NCBI RefSeq assembly: GCF_014898815.1
Contig: NW_026515509.1
Location: 558,001 to 622,000, forward strand
DNA length: 64,000 nt
Direction of reading: 5' to 3'
Source: Panonychus citri
Taxonomy: Eukaryota > Arthropoda > Arachnida > Trombidiformes > Tetranychidae
The position numbers and the translations under genes were made by a program. This document shows, piece by piece, positions 12,040-24,400 of this stretch. The notes beneath the pieces were generated by a model, which was not told the origin of the DNA, did not search any database, and saw nothing but the letters and a program-made list of their open reading frames with translations. Every line of letters begins with the position of its first letter. The stretch's first letter is position 1.

Positions 12040-14815
12040 GACGATATTTTCAGAATTTAAGATGATGGCGATGAAAAGAAGATTAATTTATATAATTATC
12101 ACAACAGAAGCTTCAAAATCTAATTAGAAAAGAAGAAAAAAACAAAAGGATTTAGTAAATACACATAATCACGTTGGAGAGCAGAAGATGCAAAAGATAA
12201 AGAGAGAGAGAGAGAGAGTGAGAGAGAAACAGAAAGAGACCAAGATGCTAAAAAGAGAATCGAATTAAATAGAAAAGGTTAACACTTTTAGGCTTTGGAA
12301 TAAATTGGAAAAGAATGTTTTGTATTTTCATGGAATTGGTGTAATAATCCATGTTAATCTTACCTGTTTCATGAAAGAGAATTAGGTAAACAATCAGAGG
12401 AAGATGATGATGATGGTGATGATGAAAAAGAAGAAGAAGAAGAAGAAGATAAATGAAACCAAAAGGAAAATCAATGATATAAAAATGCAATAGAAAAACA
12501 AGAACAGAAAAGAGAAGAGAGAAAAAGATTGAAACCTTTACTTCCTCCTCTTCTTCTTTTCTCTTTTAATTAACGAATTAAATTCGTAATCAATTAAATT
12601 GTTGGAAAATTGAAGAGACACAATTTAAATAGAAATTAAAATAATAATCACAATTTAAAAGGTAAAGAAAATAAAATTAATTGCGAAGAGAAAAAATCAA
12701 CAACACTAAACGTTCTGATGGTTAACCAGAAATGAAGGAAGATAAAGATGACAAATCTTTCTCCCTCTTTTCTCTCTCTCTCTCTCACTCGATTTTTCTC
12801 TCTCTTTCTCTTATCATTCATCTTCTCTGTCTATTTTACTCTCTCTCTCTATTTCTCTCTATTTCTCTCTCTCTCTCTCTCTCTCTTTTCTGTGTCTTCA
12901 TTGATGATGATTCTCTGAATCTGAAAACACTTTTTTTCATCTAATCAAAGTTTTCCATAGGAAAAGATAATCAAACTAATTAACTAATTGTAATGTTTAG
13001 TATTACATCGTATCTGATCTGATAATTATTATGATCAGTTAATTATTATCTCAATTACAATTTACATATGTGTTTAACCAGAGGTAGTGATGAGAGAGAA
13101 ACTAAATTAAAGTTAATTACTTCAACAATTAGTTATGGTTTGAATTAATTTTTTCATTTTACTCCTAAGTGTAGATTTGATTGTAACAACCATGATAATC
13201 AATTAAATAATCACCTTACAATTTAGTTAACTGATTACGATTACGATTTAATTGATTATTATCATCATGGTAATCAATAAATTGTCTAGAAATAACTTAC
13301 AATTAATCATAATATTTTATATATACCAAAGAAATCAAATTAACCTTAAAGATAATATTAAATAATCAGAAATATCAACTTACCTTCAAGAGTAATCAAC
13401 AATTAATCCCTCTAGATAATCAATATTTAATCACGATAGTCAATATCTTGTCAAATAATATAATAAAATAACAAGACACAATCACAATCAATTGGGAAAC
13501 AATCAATCAGTTAGTTGATTAGTTAACAATTAACAATTGACACGAATTAAACTTAACTTTGTTGTTTTTTTGTTGTTGTTGTTGCTAATTAACAATTAGA
13601 GGGTTAATTTTGATTCTAAATTGTGATAATTAACCTTGACTACGATCAATAGCTTTATTACTCGTAATTAATTTAACTTAAAACAAGTGAATCAAATAAT
13701 TAACTAATCTCTTGATTTATTGAAATTAAACTGATCACCTTTAACTTGATTCTGGTTATATTTAAGTGTTTAATTGTAATCAAAAGATGATGATGATAAT
13801 CAGGTTTGTTGCATCATTTAAATTGTAATCAATTTAAACTATCAAACAAATTAACTTTTACTATCATGTTTAACTAATTAAAATATTTAGCTAGTCTCTC
13901 ATTAATATAATAACTACAATCAGCTAATTGTTAATCAATTATTTTGTGAGTTTTGTTTAATTGAAAAAAAAAATCCAATTGATTAAGTTTAATTTTAATT
14001 TTGTTTTTTACTTTAATTGTTACAAAGGGTAAATTAGTTTAACCTTGAACTTGATTAACGTCCCTGAATTGTAATTGTGATGATGGTTCAACAATAATAA
14101 TCAATTGTTACTAATTGATTGTGATTAAATAAATCCAATTAGACCTTGATTGTTAAGTATCACTTATTGACAATTAATATTAAATGAGCAAAAAAAAACA
14201 AATTTGATTTACAAGGTTTATGGAGGCACCTTAATTGTTATTTCATTAATATCAATAATAGTAATTACAATTGATAATAATACAATTAACTTTACGATGA
14301 TTAATCAAGTAAATGACAATTAAAGTGTCAACAACTGAGAAACAATAAAATTGAACAATTAAAAATCATTTATCAATAAAAAAAAAAAGTCATTGACAAT
14401 TTAAAAGTTTAATAAATTGTAACTTTCAGGTTACAATTAAAAGTAATTATTATTAATTTAACAGAGATGATCAGTAAATCATAATTGTTAATGATTAACA
14501 TGATTTAGAAATGATTAGATGTTAAAACTTTGCCTGTGGGGAAAAAAATGGTTCAATGTTTAACAATTTACTAATTGTAAACAATTGAAAAATGGATAAA
14601 AATAATTAATTTAATTCTCAGCGATTTTAATTGTAAATTAATTGAAACATTTTCATTCAAATTGAATAAAATAAACTTGGAAAGTGATATAATATCATAT
14701 GTATTTACATAGACTTGATAATTGTGATCATAAATCATTGATCCGATCAAACAATTAAGCCATTTTTTGTTTTCTCATCCAGTTAATCAATCAGATTATT
14801 AATTGTTGCTAATTG
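12040..14815. other. Intergenic, AT-rich with a pyrimidine-rich tract
   Basis: This is the flank upstream of the nucleotidase and downstream of the plexin-like gene. A TC-rich tract at about 12760-12890 (GA on the nucleotidase sense strand) lies some 0.7 kb upstream of its ATG. The remainder to 14.8 kb is extremely AT-rich, dominated by short AATTG and TTAAC words, with no open frame. Confidence 0.45.
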
Positions 14816-16831
14816 TTAAAGTCGATTGCTGAGTAAACTGGTTTTAGTTTCTTGACTTGAAACGGCACTTGGTAATTTCGATATGAAACTTTTATTAGTT
14901 GCGATTCGATTTTTAATCTCAGTTAAACTGCTCTTTTTTAATTGTCCATTTGATGATTTAGAATTGCTTTTAAAAGTTAATGAACAAATGAAAAGGATAA
15001 TTAATGTAGCAGTAAACAATGAGTAAATCGTTAATTGATTTTGTCTCCGTTGAATTACTCGTAATTGAGGGGTTGGTATACCGTCGATAGTTATGTTGAT
15101 TGGTATATCGGAGGTGAGAAACTTTTCCGTTAACTTATTAGTTAGATTGGCCCCAACTGACCAAGTAACTGGCCAATTACCTTTCTTACGTTGACCCAGA
15201 GTACAGGTCAATTTGAATCCATTAGAATCAAGGTCAACAGATTGAACAGTTTCCAAACAAGGGTCATCATTAACATAGACCACAAACTCGTAATCTCTGT
15301 GGCTGATGAGGTCACTACCTCTGTCATTTAAGATCAAAGTAAATTGAACCAATGGATCGGTCAAGATTATTGTATCAGGTGAAATTGAGATTACCGTTAA
15401 ACATTGGTCAATGTCTTGACCATTGTTCGGACCATCGATTTCTCTCTGCTCACAACTAGCTGAGAATGTTGTTTCGATCCAATCACAATTAAAATAATCA
15501 CCGAATATTAAACACGATAAGCAATTGGGAAGATACGAACAGTTCATTAGTTTAAATGAAAGTAGTTCTCGATGACTGGGCGAGTAAATTTCAATCGATC
15601 CAGTGGAAGCGTTTAAATAGGGTGAATATAAAGGTCCACGGGTCAAATTGCCGACATTTCCAATATAGTCACAGGTCCATTCATCTGAGAAAAAGGGTGG
15701 TACTCGAAGTGGACAACTGTAAACTGACCCATTGGTTTCAACTCGAATTGCGAGGTGACAGTAAACTGGAAAATCTAAATAGACAAGAGTGAAAACCACC
15801 GGTGGATTGGATGATGTCCAATAACTCCCAGAGAAAAGTCTTCCCTCACTATTGGAGGGAAAAAGGGATTGATTAAGGTCACATAAGTTCGAAACTTGGT
15901 CGGTGATAACTGGACAATTTTCTAACACCCTGGAAGAGATGAACAGTGAGGAGAGTGTTTTTCCAATCCCTTGGGTACATTGTTGATGAATTAAATCAAA
16001 TCGATTAGCATCAATTGGAATGATCACAAATTCATTAGTCATTCGATAAGAAATAAGTAACCTTGATTTTAAAACATCACCAATCAATTCAGGTGTAATC
16101 GAGGTAATCAATGGATAATCAAAGTAATTATCATCATTAAAAGTTAACACCGAAAGGAAAAAAAGTTCAACAAAAGTTCCCAGTGAGTATCTTGAACACA
16201 ATCGAATCGTGAACAGTTCATCTTCACCACCAAGGGTTCGAATACCTGACAGGTAAGAATAACCTTCAACGGTGGTCGCTGAGTTGATTATGTATCTAGT
16301 TAAACGATTGAAAAAAGTTGAATTGAATGATATTGAATCAAGATGAGTTAACGTTTGATTATTCAAATTGATCTTGAACAATTTGATCAAATCAAAGGTT
16401 GTCTCTGGGGGTAAACTTGATTCTAATGACTTTCTAATCTGATAATAGGTGATAAAAGTATCATCACCAAGAATAATTAAACGGTGAGCTTGTTCAATGG
16501 GAGGAGTAATCGATATATCAATTTTAAGGGTCAATGGGTCATCGTAAGGTGTATTGGTAGGTCCAAGTATATGAATCATGCCATTGTAATAAGCAAGGAA
16601 AGTTGTATCGATCGTCCAAAAGATGATTCCATCACCACGGTTTGCTGAATTTAAACTAAATTGCCGAATCGGTATAAGGCCACTTATGTTTTTCACATGA
16701 TTAGTGAACTTGAGACAAGTTAAACCGTTACAAGTAACTGGTACTGGTCTGAGAATTGAATCAAATGATAAGTAGAATCCATGAAGTGACATTAATTGTA
16801 GTGTCCAAATGATGAGAAATCCCAAAAGCAT
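14816..16831 (-). CDS. Intronless Sema/PSI/IPT transmembrane protein (plexin-like ectodomain, no GAP)
   Basis: A 671-residue single-exon membrane protein. The first ATG in frame (16831) opens a hydrophobic leader (MLLGFLIIWTLQLMSLHGFY). A long beta-rich N-terminal region of about 400 residues with many N-glycosylation sites resembles a divergent Sema propeller. At about residues 430-465 a cysteine cluster (NCSYLPNCLSC ... CDW ... C) fits a PSI domain. From about 480 the block VISISPDTIILTDP starts an IPT/TIG-like fold. One membrane span (about 600-622) and a basic cytoplasmic tail of about 50 residues end the protein. This order matches plexins (Sema-PSI-IPT), but the extra PSI/IPT repeats and the intracellular RasGAP are absent. 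No function is assigned. A decoy or accessory semaphorin receptor is an inference. Domain calls rest on pattern recognition and the Sema part is the least certain. Confidence 0.7.
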   Translation of the reverse strand: MLLGFLIIWTLQLMSLHGFYLSFDSILRPVPVTCNGLTCLKFTNHVKNISGLIPIRQFSLNSANRGDGIIFWTIDTTFLAYYNGMIHILGPTNTPYDDPLTLKIDISITPPIEQAHRLIILGDDTFITYYQIRKSLESSLPPETTFDLIKLFKINLNNQTLTHLDSISFNSTFFNRLTRYIINSATTVEGYSYLSGIRTLGGEDELFTIRLCSRYSLGTFVELFFLSVLTFNDDNYFDYPLITSITPELIGDVLKSRLLISYRMTNEFVIIPIDANRFDLIHQQCTQGIGKTLSSLFISSRVLENCPVITDQVSNLCDLNQSLFPSNSEGRLFSGSYWTSSNPPVVFTLVYLDFPVYCHLAIRVETNGSVYSCPLRVPPFFSDEWTCDYIGNVGNLTRGPLYSPYLNASTGSIEIYSPSHRELLSFKLMNCSYLPNCLSCLIFGDYFNCDWIETTFSASCEQREIDGPNNGQDIDQCLTVISISPDTIILTDPLVQFTLILNDRGSDLISHRDYEFVVYVNDDPCLETVQSVDLDSNGFKLTCTLGQRKKGNWPVTWSVGANLTNKLTEKFLTSDIPINITIDGIPTPQLRVIQRRQNQLTIYSLFTATLIILFICSLTFKSNSKSSNGQLKKSSLTEIKNRIATNKSFISKLPSAVSSQETKTSLLSNRL

Positions 16832-16852
16832 CCAGAATGATTTTTTAATTAC

Positions 16853-17014
16853 TATCGACAATTAATCCACCATGTAAATTGAATAATTAAGAGCAACTAA
16901 TTAGTGGTTAATGATGATCAATAATAATGAAAAATGTTTTTTTTTGCAATCACAACGAATCCCAAACCATTAATTAGATTATATAAGTATCCAAATTAGA
17001 AGGGAATTTAATTT
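16853..17014. repeat. Direct repeat copy A (upstream of the plexin-like gene)
   Basis: This copy shares about 160 bases, with small indels, with the copy at 17073-17252, about 220 bases away in the same orientation. Shared blocks include ACAATTAATC, CCATGTRAATT, GATGATCAATAAT, CAACGAATCCYAAA, TAATTAG, AAGTATCCAAAT and TTTAATT. It starts about 20 bases upstream of the chosen ATG of the plexin-like gene. Confidence 0.8.
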
Positions 17015-17072
17015 TACTCGAGAGGAATCAAAACATCAGATGATTAAATTAAACGCGTATTTTGATGGTTAA

Positions 17073-17252
17073 TATCAACAATTAATCAGCCATGTGAATT
17101 AAATGAGTAAGAGTAGTTTATTACTGGATTGATGATGATGATCAATAATTTGATGGTCCCGATTTAGTTATAATAAAAATATTTTTTTTACAACGAATCC
17201 TAAATCAGTAATTAGTTTCATTTAAGTATCCAAATCAGGAGCGGATTTAATT
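17073..17252. repeat. Direct repeat copy B (DCAF8 3' UTR)
   Basis: This is the partner of 16853-17014. It lies immediately 3' of the DCAF8 stop codon, so it is probably DCAF8 3' UTR. Weak similarity continues beyond copy A (17015-17050) into the DCAF8 terminal exon (around 17275-17300, the AAACATC block). This suggests that A is a decayed duplicate of the DCAF8 3' end. Confidence 0.75.
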
Positions 17253-17269
17253 GTGATGGTTGATTATGA

Positions 17270-19734
17270 TTATGAAGGAAGACATGAAACATCGGGTGAA
17301 TCGTCATCATCATCATCTTCTTGAGAATCAGATTCATTTTCTAATGAAAAATAATAACAATCAGGTAACACACAGAATTTACAATCAATTTTTTTTTCCA
17401 ATAATTACCTTGTTGATTGGGATTTCTAATTCGAGACATGTTTCTCATTACGAGCAACATGGCCAAACCTCTAGCGTCAAACAGGTCGTTCTTATCCCCT
17501 GATAATCGATTACGAATATTTTCACAGATTCTCTGGATAAGAATAACAATTAATCGATAATTAGTTAGAAGTATTGATTGATCATCAAATGAATTACCTT
17601 TTTTATGCCAGTCAAGGTTTTCGGCCAAACATCAGCCGTTGGCTCAAAGATTTTGATGGAATCCTCAATACCACTCGAAGCTATCACTGGGACATTTGGA
17701 TGCATCTCCAAACAATTTACCTGTTATCGAATAAATTAATCAGCACATAGAAACAATTAGCTAATTGAAAGACAGTTGATCGTTGAATTTCTTACAGATC
17801 CAGATTTGTCTGCACGAATGGACATCACAATGTGTTGAGATTTCCTATCCCATCCATAGATATAACCATCGTCTGAACCTGAGATGATGAAATTGTCACC
17901 AAACCAGGAACATCCTTTGATTGTTTCCTTATTACGATGACCCTGGTATTTACCTTCCTCTGTAAATGATCAAATAATAATTATTAGCGAGATTAAGTTC
18001 TGGTTACAATTGTACAAAATTAACTCACGTTTACCAGTTTTCGTGTCAAACACGTACAAATCTTCATCATTGTAAGACATTAATAATCTAGAACCTGTAC
18101 TATTGTAGACTGCACTGGTCACACTGTACAATGAATTTTCGCTGGCACCCAAACTCATAACAGCCGATGGATTTGAAGCTTGATCGCTATTTGAATGATC
18201 ATCGGACGACGACGACGAATCATTTGAGACGGACGAAGAGTTTGAGGAATCGTCAACGGATGGCTAAATAACAATCGAATTGTGGGGGAAAAAAGTAAAT
18301 TAGACAAACGATGAAGAAAGTCGAAGAAAATATTCTAATTACTTTTCTCAATAATCGTCGGTCATATATTCTGACTTGTGGTGATTGACCGGCAACAGCA
18401 AAATAGTTTGGGGTAAAGTTCATATTACAATTGATTGAGTATAAAGGGATTGGATCGTCCAATTGATTCCTGGCAAAAGAGAAGATGGAAAATTAATATA
18501 AAACAATTGGAAAAATTTAGATCAAAAATACGAACTTTAGTACGAATAACAAAGTGGACTTATTACACCTTAAATCGATCTCATAAATGGCACCATCTTC
18601 TCCGCAGCTCAATATAACCTGTGGCTCTGTAAAGGTTAACTATTGGTGAGAGATAAAATTGATAGAAAAGATGATAGAACAATTATGGAATTGGAATATT
18701 CGATTTTGGACATGAGAGGATTAAGAATTTTTCACCTTATGAACTGCATCTGAATGGCGAGCAATACGTTTAGAAGAACCAGAAATATTATTGATATCAC
18801 AGATTCTGATCTGACCATCGCGAGAACAAGTGACTATGTGGGTATCGTCAAGACACCAAAGACTTTGGAAAACGTTTCTTGTATGACCTGAGAATGAAGA
18901 AAAGAGTATATGATTTGAAAAAAAAAACCTTCGCACAGAATTTTCATTATATATTTTTAGAAGAAGAATAAAAAATTACCAGAAGAAAATGAATGTTTCA
19001 ATTTGGATGATCGCCAGTCCCAAATATTGATGCAAAGATCGTCACTTCCACTGCACAAGAGATCACCTGATTTATTGAAATTTAAACAATTAACACAACC
19101 TAAGAAAGAAGAAAAAAGAAGATCAAATTTGAATATGAAAATTAACAGAACAAATTCTGTAAGAAAAAATCAGTTGCTTTGAAACGATTTGTTCATAAGA
19201 GAAGATAAACAAATGGGTTCTGATTAAGTCTAAGTACCAGTGTGACGATAAAGGAGATCAGTCATTTCCATTCGCTGGATGAAGTAGAGAGAATCGTAAG
19301 CATATTTCCTAAACCAGTACGGGTTATAATGAGTAAGATCGGGTCTCTTGGTGAGTAGGCCAGGTTTCTAGAGAGTGAGTGAGAGAGAGATAATCGTTTT
19401 GTCATTGAGCAGAAATTGCAATATTCTTACCACATTATCGCCATACTCTCGGGACATTATTTGTCTACATGAGAACCAATAAGGTCGAGGGAATGGATTA
19501 TCCCAGGGAGTTGGATCATAATCCAAAAGATCCTAAGGTCATTGGAAGGAAATTGAGAGAAGAAAATAAGAAACAAAAGATTTTCATTCACAGGTAATTA
19601 GTTGATTGTCTTACACGTTCATCTTCGGTTGATGAGCTTGTCGATGTGTCACCAAGTCCAAGACTTGAGTCACTGTCTTCATTTTGATAGTTACTTTCAA
19701 ATGGTAATACTTCAGATGAATCAGAGTTACTCAT
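17270..19734 (-). CDS. DCAF8: DDB1- and CUL4-associated factor 8 (WD40 adaptor)
   Basis: A WD40-repeat substrate receptor for the CUL4-DDB1 ubiquitin ligase. Twelve exons on the - strand: 19734-19615, 19532-19431, 19367-19238, 19099-18980, 18887-18736, 18624-18569, 18469-18343, 18263-18029, 17959-17796, 17720-17598, 17532-17409 and 17340-17270. They give 507 residues with all phases consistent. An acidic Ser-rich N-terminus is followed by the propeller. DDB1-binding WDxR-type boxes are visible as SGSDDLCINIWDWR (about 134-147) and VRIYDRR (about 259-265). Further blades contain CSRDGQIRICD, SCGEDGAIYEIDLR, LLMSYNDEDLYVFD and ISGSDDGYIYGWDR. The extreme C-terminus (VSCLPS after an acidic run) matches the DCAF8 ending, which favours DCAF8 over DCAF6. 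A Ser/Asp-rich insert starts exon 8. Confidence 0.93.
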
Positions 19735-21463
19735 TTTAAATACGCAATTTGAAAAAAAGCAACTTGTTAAAAGCTAATTATAAGCAAACTAATGATTGGA
19801 AAAGATTAAATTTCTGAGAAAATCTTTAAAAATCTTTCATTAACATAGATAATTATCTATGTTAATAATATTATTATTATTTAGCAGTTTATTTGGACAC
19901 TTGAGAAAATTGGATCCAAAGAATTACATTGTCGAGTGTAAAAAACAATACTAATTAGAAGCAACAATTAACTGTAATGATGAAAACACAATCAAAATAA
20001 AGTAAACAAAAATTCAGCTGATAAACTTTTCTTTTATTTTCCTTCCATTAGGTGGCAGTGCAATCGAATTAATTACAAACCCAAACAATTGGTTAATTGG
20101 GTTAACAGGTGAAGGAAGCAAACGATTTAATGAAACGCGAGTTTTAATTGTTAATATTTGATTCCCCAATTAGCTAATTATCCGAGTGAAAGATGGAATT
20201 TTTGAAAGAATCAATAAATGATTCGATGAAGGAAATAAATTGTTGAATAATTTGATTGATTATTTTGATTGTTTGTTTTTAAATGGATCACTTTTATTTC
20301 TAATTATTGTTGTAATAAGATAATAAGATTAATTGTTTTGTTTTTTACTCTTCTTCGTTTGTTTTTGGCTTCTTTGATTGTAATAGTTGTTAGATTTTCA
20401 TTTGTTGTCTATTTGGATGAGATCGTTTTGTGATTTGAAAGCAATTTAATTAATTCAAAGAAGTGCAACTGATTTAAAGATGATGAGGATGATTGTTGTT
20501 GATGAGAATTGGATGGTAATTGCAATGAGTCTTGATTTTAGAATTTAATTTTCTTTTTATATGGCATTGTAATTAAGATGATGAGAGAGGGAGAAGATGA
20601 TGAATTGTGATGCGAAAGAACAAAAAATTAATCACGATTAACCAATGGCAACGATTAAATCAATTATAATCCTCGAAATCCATCAAAAGTTTTAACATCC
20701 GTTTCCTTTTGTCTTAATTACTTTAATATTGTGTAACTTTTGTGTGTTTCATTAATCCTAAATTTTTGGTGTTTCTGTGAATCAATTAACTAATTATCTC
20801 TTAATGTGAATCTCAATACTAAATTATATTGAGGTTCACTCTAAATTCAATTAAAACATAAGAGACTCAGTGAAAGTGAGAGAGAAATGGATTAACTCAT
20901 GTAATTAACACAATTAAGAGATGAACAAAAAAAAACATATTAAATTAAAACAATCATTTGAGTTTAACAATAAAAATTAATTGTTGTAGTTGGTTAATCA
21001 TTTACTACTTAACCAGCTACTCATACTTTGTATCAATCATTAATTGTAATGGAGACAATTACAAGGTAATCTCGTCAATCAATATCGGAGGAAACTTGAC
21101 CACTAAATAGTTAATTGTCTCAATTAATAAATCAACTGTCAGTTGGTTGTTGTTGTTTTCTTGTCGAAAACGTTGATTAAGTAATAAATGATATTCCAAT
21201 TGCAATTAAATCCTAATCTTGATTCGTATTCATTTTGGAATTGAAATTTTTTTTCTATTCATCTTCTTTTCGATTAACTTTTTTTTTCATGGTGATAACT
21301 TTTTTCTTAAATCCTAATTTGAATTGATTGATGATGATGATGGTTAATTGTTGATGAAATTATGATGAATTTAAAATTGGCGATAGTAAGAAGAGATGAT
21401 TTGTCGCAATTGTTGGAGAGATTAAGAAATACGATTAATTTGTAGATCTAATTTTCTTATAAC
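19735..21463. other. Intergenic between DCAF8 promoter and Ndae1 3' end
   Basis: It contains the DCAF8 upstream region, including a perfect 28-bp palindrome at 19839-19866, and the 3' flank of the transporter gene. It is AT-rich with no other gene visible. Confidence 0.45.
19839..19866. repeat. Perfect 28-bp palindrome upstream of DCAF8
   Basis: The 14-bp arm ATTAACATAGATAA is followed directly by its exact reverse complement, with no spacer. It lies about 105 bases upstream of the DCAF8 ATG, in the 5' UTR or proximal promoter. It could be a dimeric transcription-factor site or a chance AT palindrome. Confidence 0.85.
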
Positions 21464-24400
21464 TCAAACGGGAGTCTCATTGTGTTTCATTGACTGAATT
21501 GAATCTTCTTGAGGTGAATTGAGAGTTGATGGAACCACCGAGGGAATGGGAGTGGGTCCATCGATTTTAATTGTAATTCCACAATCTTCTTCATCATCTT
21601 CCTCTGTCATGGTGGAGAGCCTTTTCTTTTCTTCCTCAGTTTTGGCATCTTTCTTATTTCCTCGCTTCTTTTTCCTGTAAGAGAATAACATAAGAGAAGA
21701 GAAAAAAAAAGTTCCAAGAGAAAAAAAAACAGGAAAAGGAAGTAGATATTCGTGGGCGAGGTGGTGGACGCAATTAAGCAAAAATGGCGGAGAAAAGAGA
21801 GAGAGAGAAAAGCAGAAAAAGAAAGACAATTATGAGAAATGATGTCAAAAAGCAGGTAGACAATTAGCTCTTACAATTAAATCTTCATCTTCGCAATCAA
21901 CATTACCCATTAACCTAAACTAATAAACACTTAGCTAATTAGTATTAAATTGTCAACCTAAATGACTAAATCAAATAATCCAGTTAAATGGTAACACAAA
22001 TTGATTGTCAAAGATGAAAATATAATCAATGATCAAATGTGAACTAAATATAAACAATACTTTAAATTGTTACGTTCATTGATGGATTAGCAATTAGTTT
22101 AATAACATAGTAGTAAATAGTAAATTATGGTTTCAATGAAAACAAAGGAAAAGTTGATCAATTAATCAATAAATTGATTGTCTCAAAGATATTAACTTAT
22201 AATTCAAACTCCCATGAATGAGGTAAAAGGTAAGCAAAGATAATTTAATTACTAATCTTGTTTCAATCATCAGATTATTATAACAAGGATAATGTTAAAT
22301 TGATTTACTATCAACTTCCGGTAATTTATTGATTGCTCAAGCTTTTCAAGCAGCAATTTAAGCGTGTTAACTATGGTTAAATTGTTTGGGAATTGAATTA
22401 GAATAGGATTGTGAGTTAGTTGATTAACACGATGATTAAATGATACAAAGTGAAACAAATCATTATCATCATGCAAATGTAATAATCAGTTAATTGTCTC
22501 AACTTGTAAAAGTTAATAATTGGTTAATTTAAATGAACAGAATAATTTGGAAAAATTTAATTAACAAAACATTGATTTGGTTTTCTTTTCTTTTGATTAT
22601 TTCATTTCTTTGATAATTAATACAATTGGTATTGATTGATCAGAAATTGTTTCTGTCTTTGATTTTTGATAATTAACATGAAAGTAATGAGAGAGATTCA
22701 ATTGTTACTTTGTTGTCAGAGAGAATTTAAATTAATCATAATTGTGTCATGATAATTAATAATAATAAGAGTAATAATGATAATTAATTAATGAATAAAA
22801 TTAAAGGCAAAAAGAGAAACAAAAAAAATTAGTTACAATTAGCAAAACAATTTGGTGATTTTGTTTTTTTGATTCAAAAACATAACAAAAAAAAGAAATC
22901 AAAACAATTAAAGTTAATCTTTGTTGATTTTTTTGCGCAATAATTAAAAGCTAATCAGGGACAATTAAAGACGGGAATTAACAATTAACTTAATTAACTT
23001 AGTTTAAAGGGATATTTAAAAGTGTATTTCATTGTCTAAAATTGTGATTGATGGTTTGGTCTAATTGGATGCACAATTTGCTGATGATTTGTTTTCAATT
23101 TAAAACCAAGTCATTTAATTGTGAGAGTCTCTAGATTGATTTCCTTGATTTTTTGATTCGTGCAACAATTAACAAAGTATTTCCTTGCAAATACTAATCT
23201 TCAATCCAAAGAGTCAATTAAATAGATTGTGAAAAGTAACATCACAATCAAACGGCGATATCGCTACAAATAATTAGAGAGGAAAAAACTTCAATTAATT
23301 AAAAATAATCAAAATTATAGAAAACACAATTAAACTTTCATTCCTAAACTTAATGAAAACAAAGCTAACCATTGTAATTAAATATAAATTGCAGTTGAAC
23401 TGGCAATTGATTTAATCACAATCAACATCGATTAACGGTTTTCTAATAATAATCAAAATCTATCATTAAGATTATCAAGTAAGTCCAACAAATCACTTAT
23501 TTTTGTGTTATAATAAATGTCTAACAATTAAAGGTCATTTTTGTTGTTACAATTAACAAATAAATTACCAAGACACTCAAAGAGTAATAATGATTAAGCT
23601 AATACATAAATAGTTGAGAGATGTTATTAAATTGCTACGATTATTATTACAAAAAAGTTAAAAGTTTGTCTTGGCTGTTTGTCGTTACGAATTCAAAACT
23701 CAACATAAAACAATTAACTAAATTAAATCACTGTTAGGTACTAATTGTTACTCCCTAAATGACACACAATTTTCTTACCCAGTAGATTTATCCTTCTCTT
23801 TACTTTCTTTTAATGCTGCTTTGTTTTCTTTATTTGTCTTAGATTTTTGACTTTGATCAATACTTTTCCAGGTACCACTTTTGGCAAGTTGCTCGGTAAT
23901 ATTAATATGACACTGATCGGGTTCCGCGTTGAATTTATTGACCGGTATCTTGAGTATATTGCCATTAGCCAAAGGAATAGCAACATTACCCAAACTTGAA
24001 TTGGGTATCATTTGATTATCATCTTCTTCTCCCTTTGAATCGTCATCTTCCTTTTCCTCTTCCGCTTTCTTACGAGCCGAATCAGGCATAACATCATCAA
24101 GTAATTTCAATTCCCTTTGAGTAAAGAAAAAGTCCAAACAAGCACGAACACCAATGATAACAACAAGCTAAATAAAACCAAGACAAAAATTAGATTATTA
24201 TTATTATATTAACCATTTGCATGATTGGTTAACTTGGATAATTAGATCAAAAGTATTTACCATCAATGGGAATAAGATTGAAGTTTTACTGTAAGATTTG
24301 ATTAACCACAGAATCGCAAAGCAAGATACTTGAATTGCGGTAAAAAGATGGACTTTAGGTGTTGGAACATGTCGTAAGAAAACGTAATCAGGCTGATATT

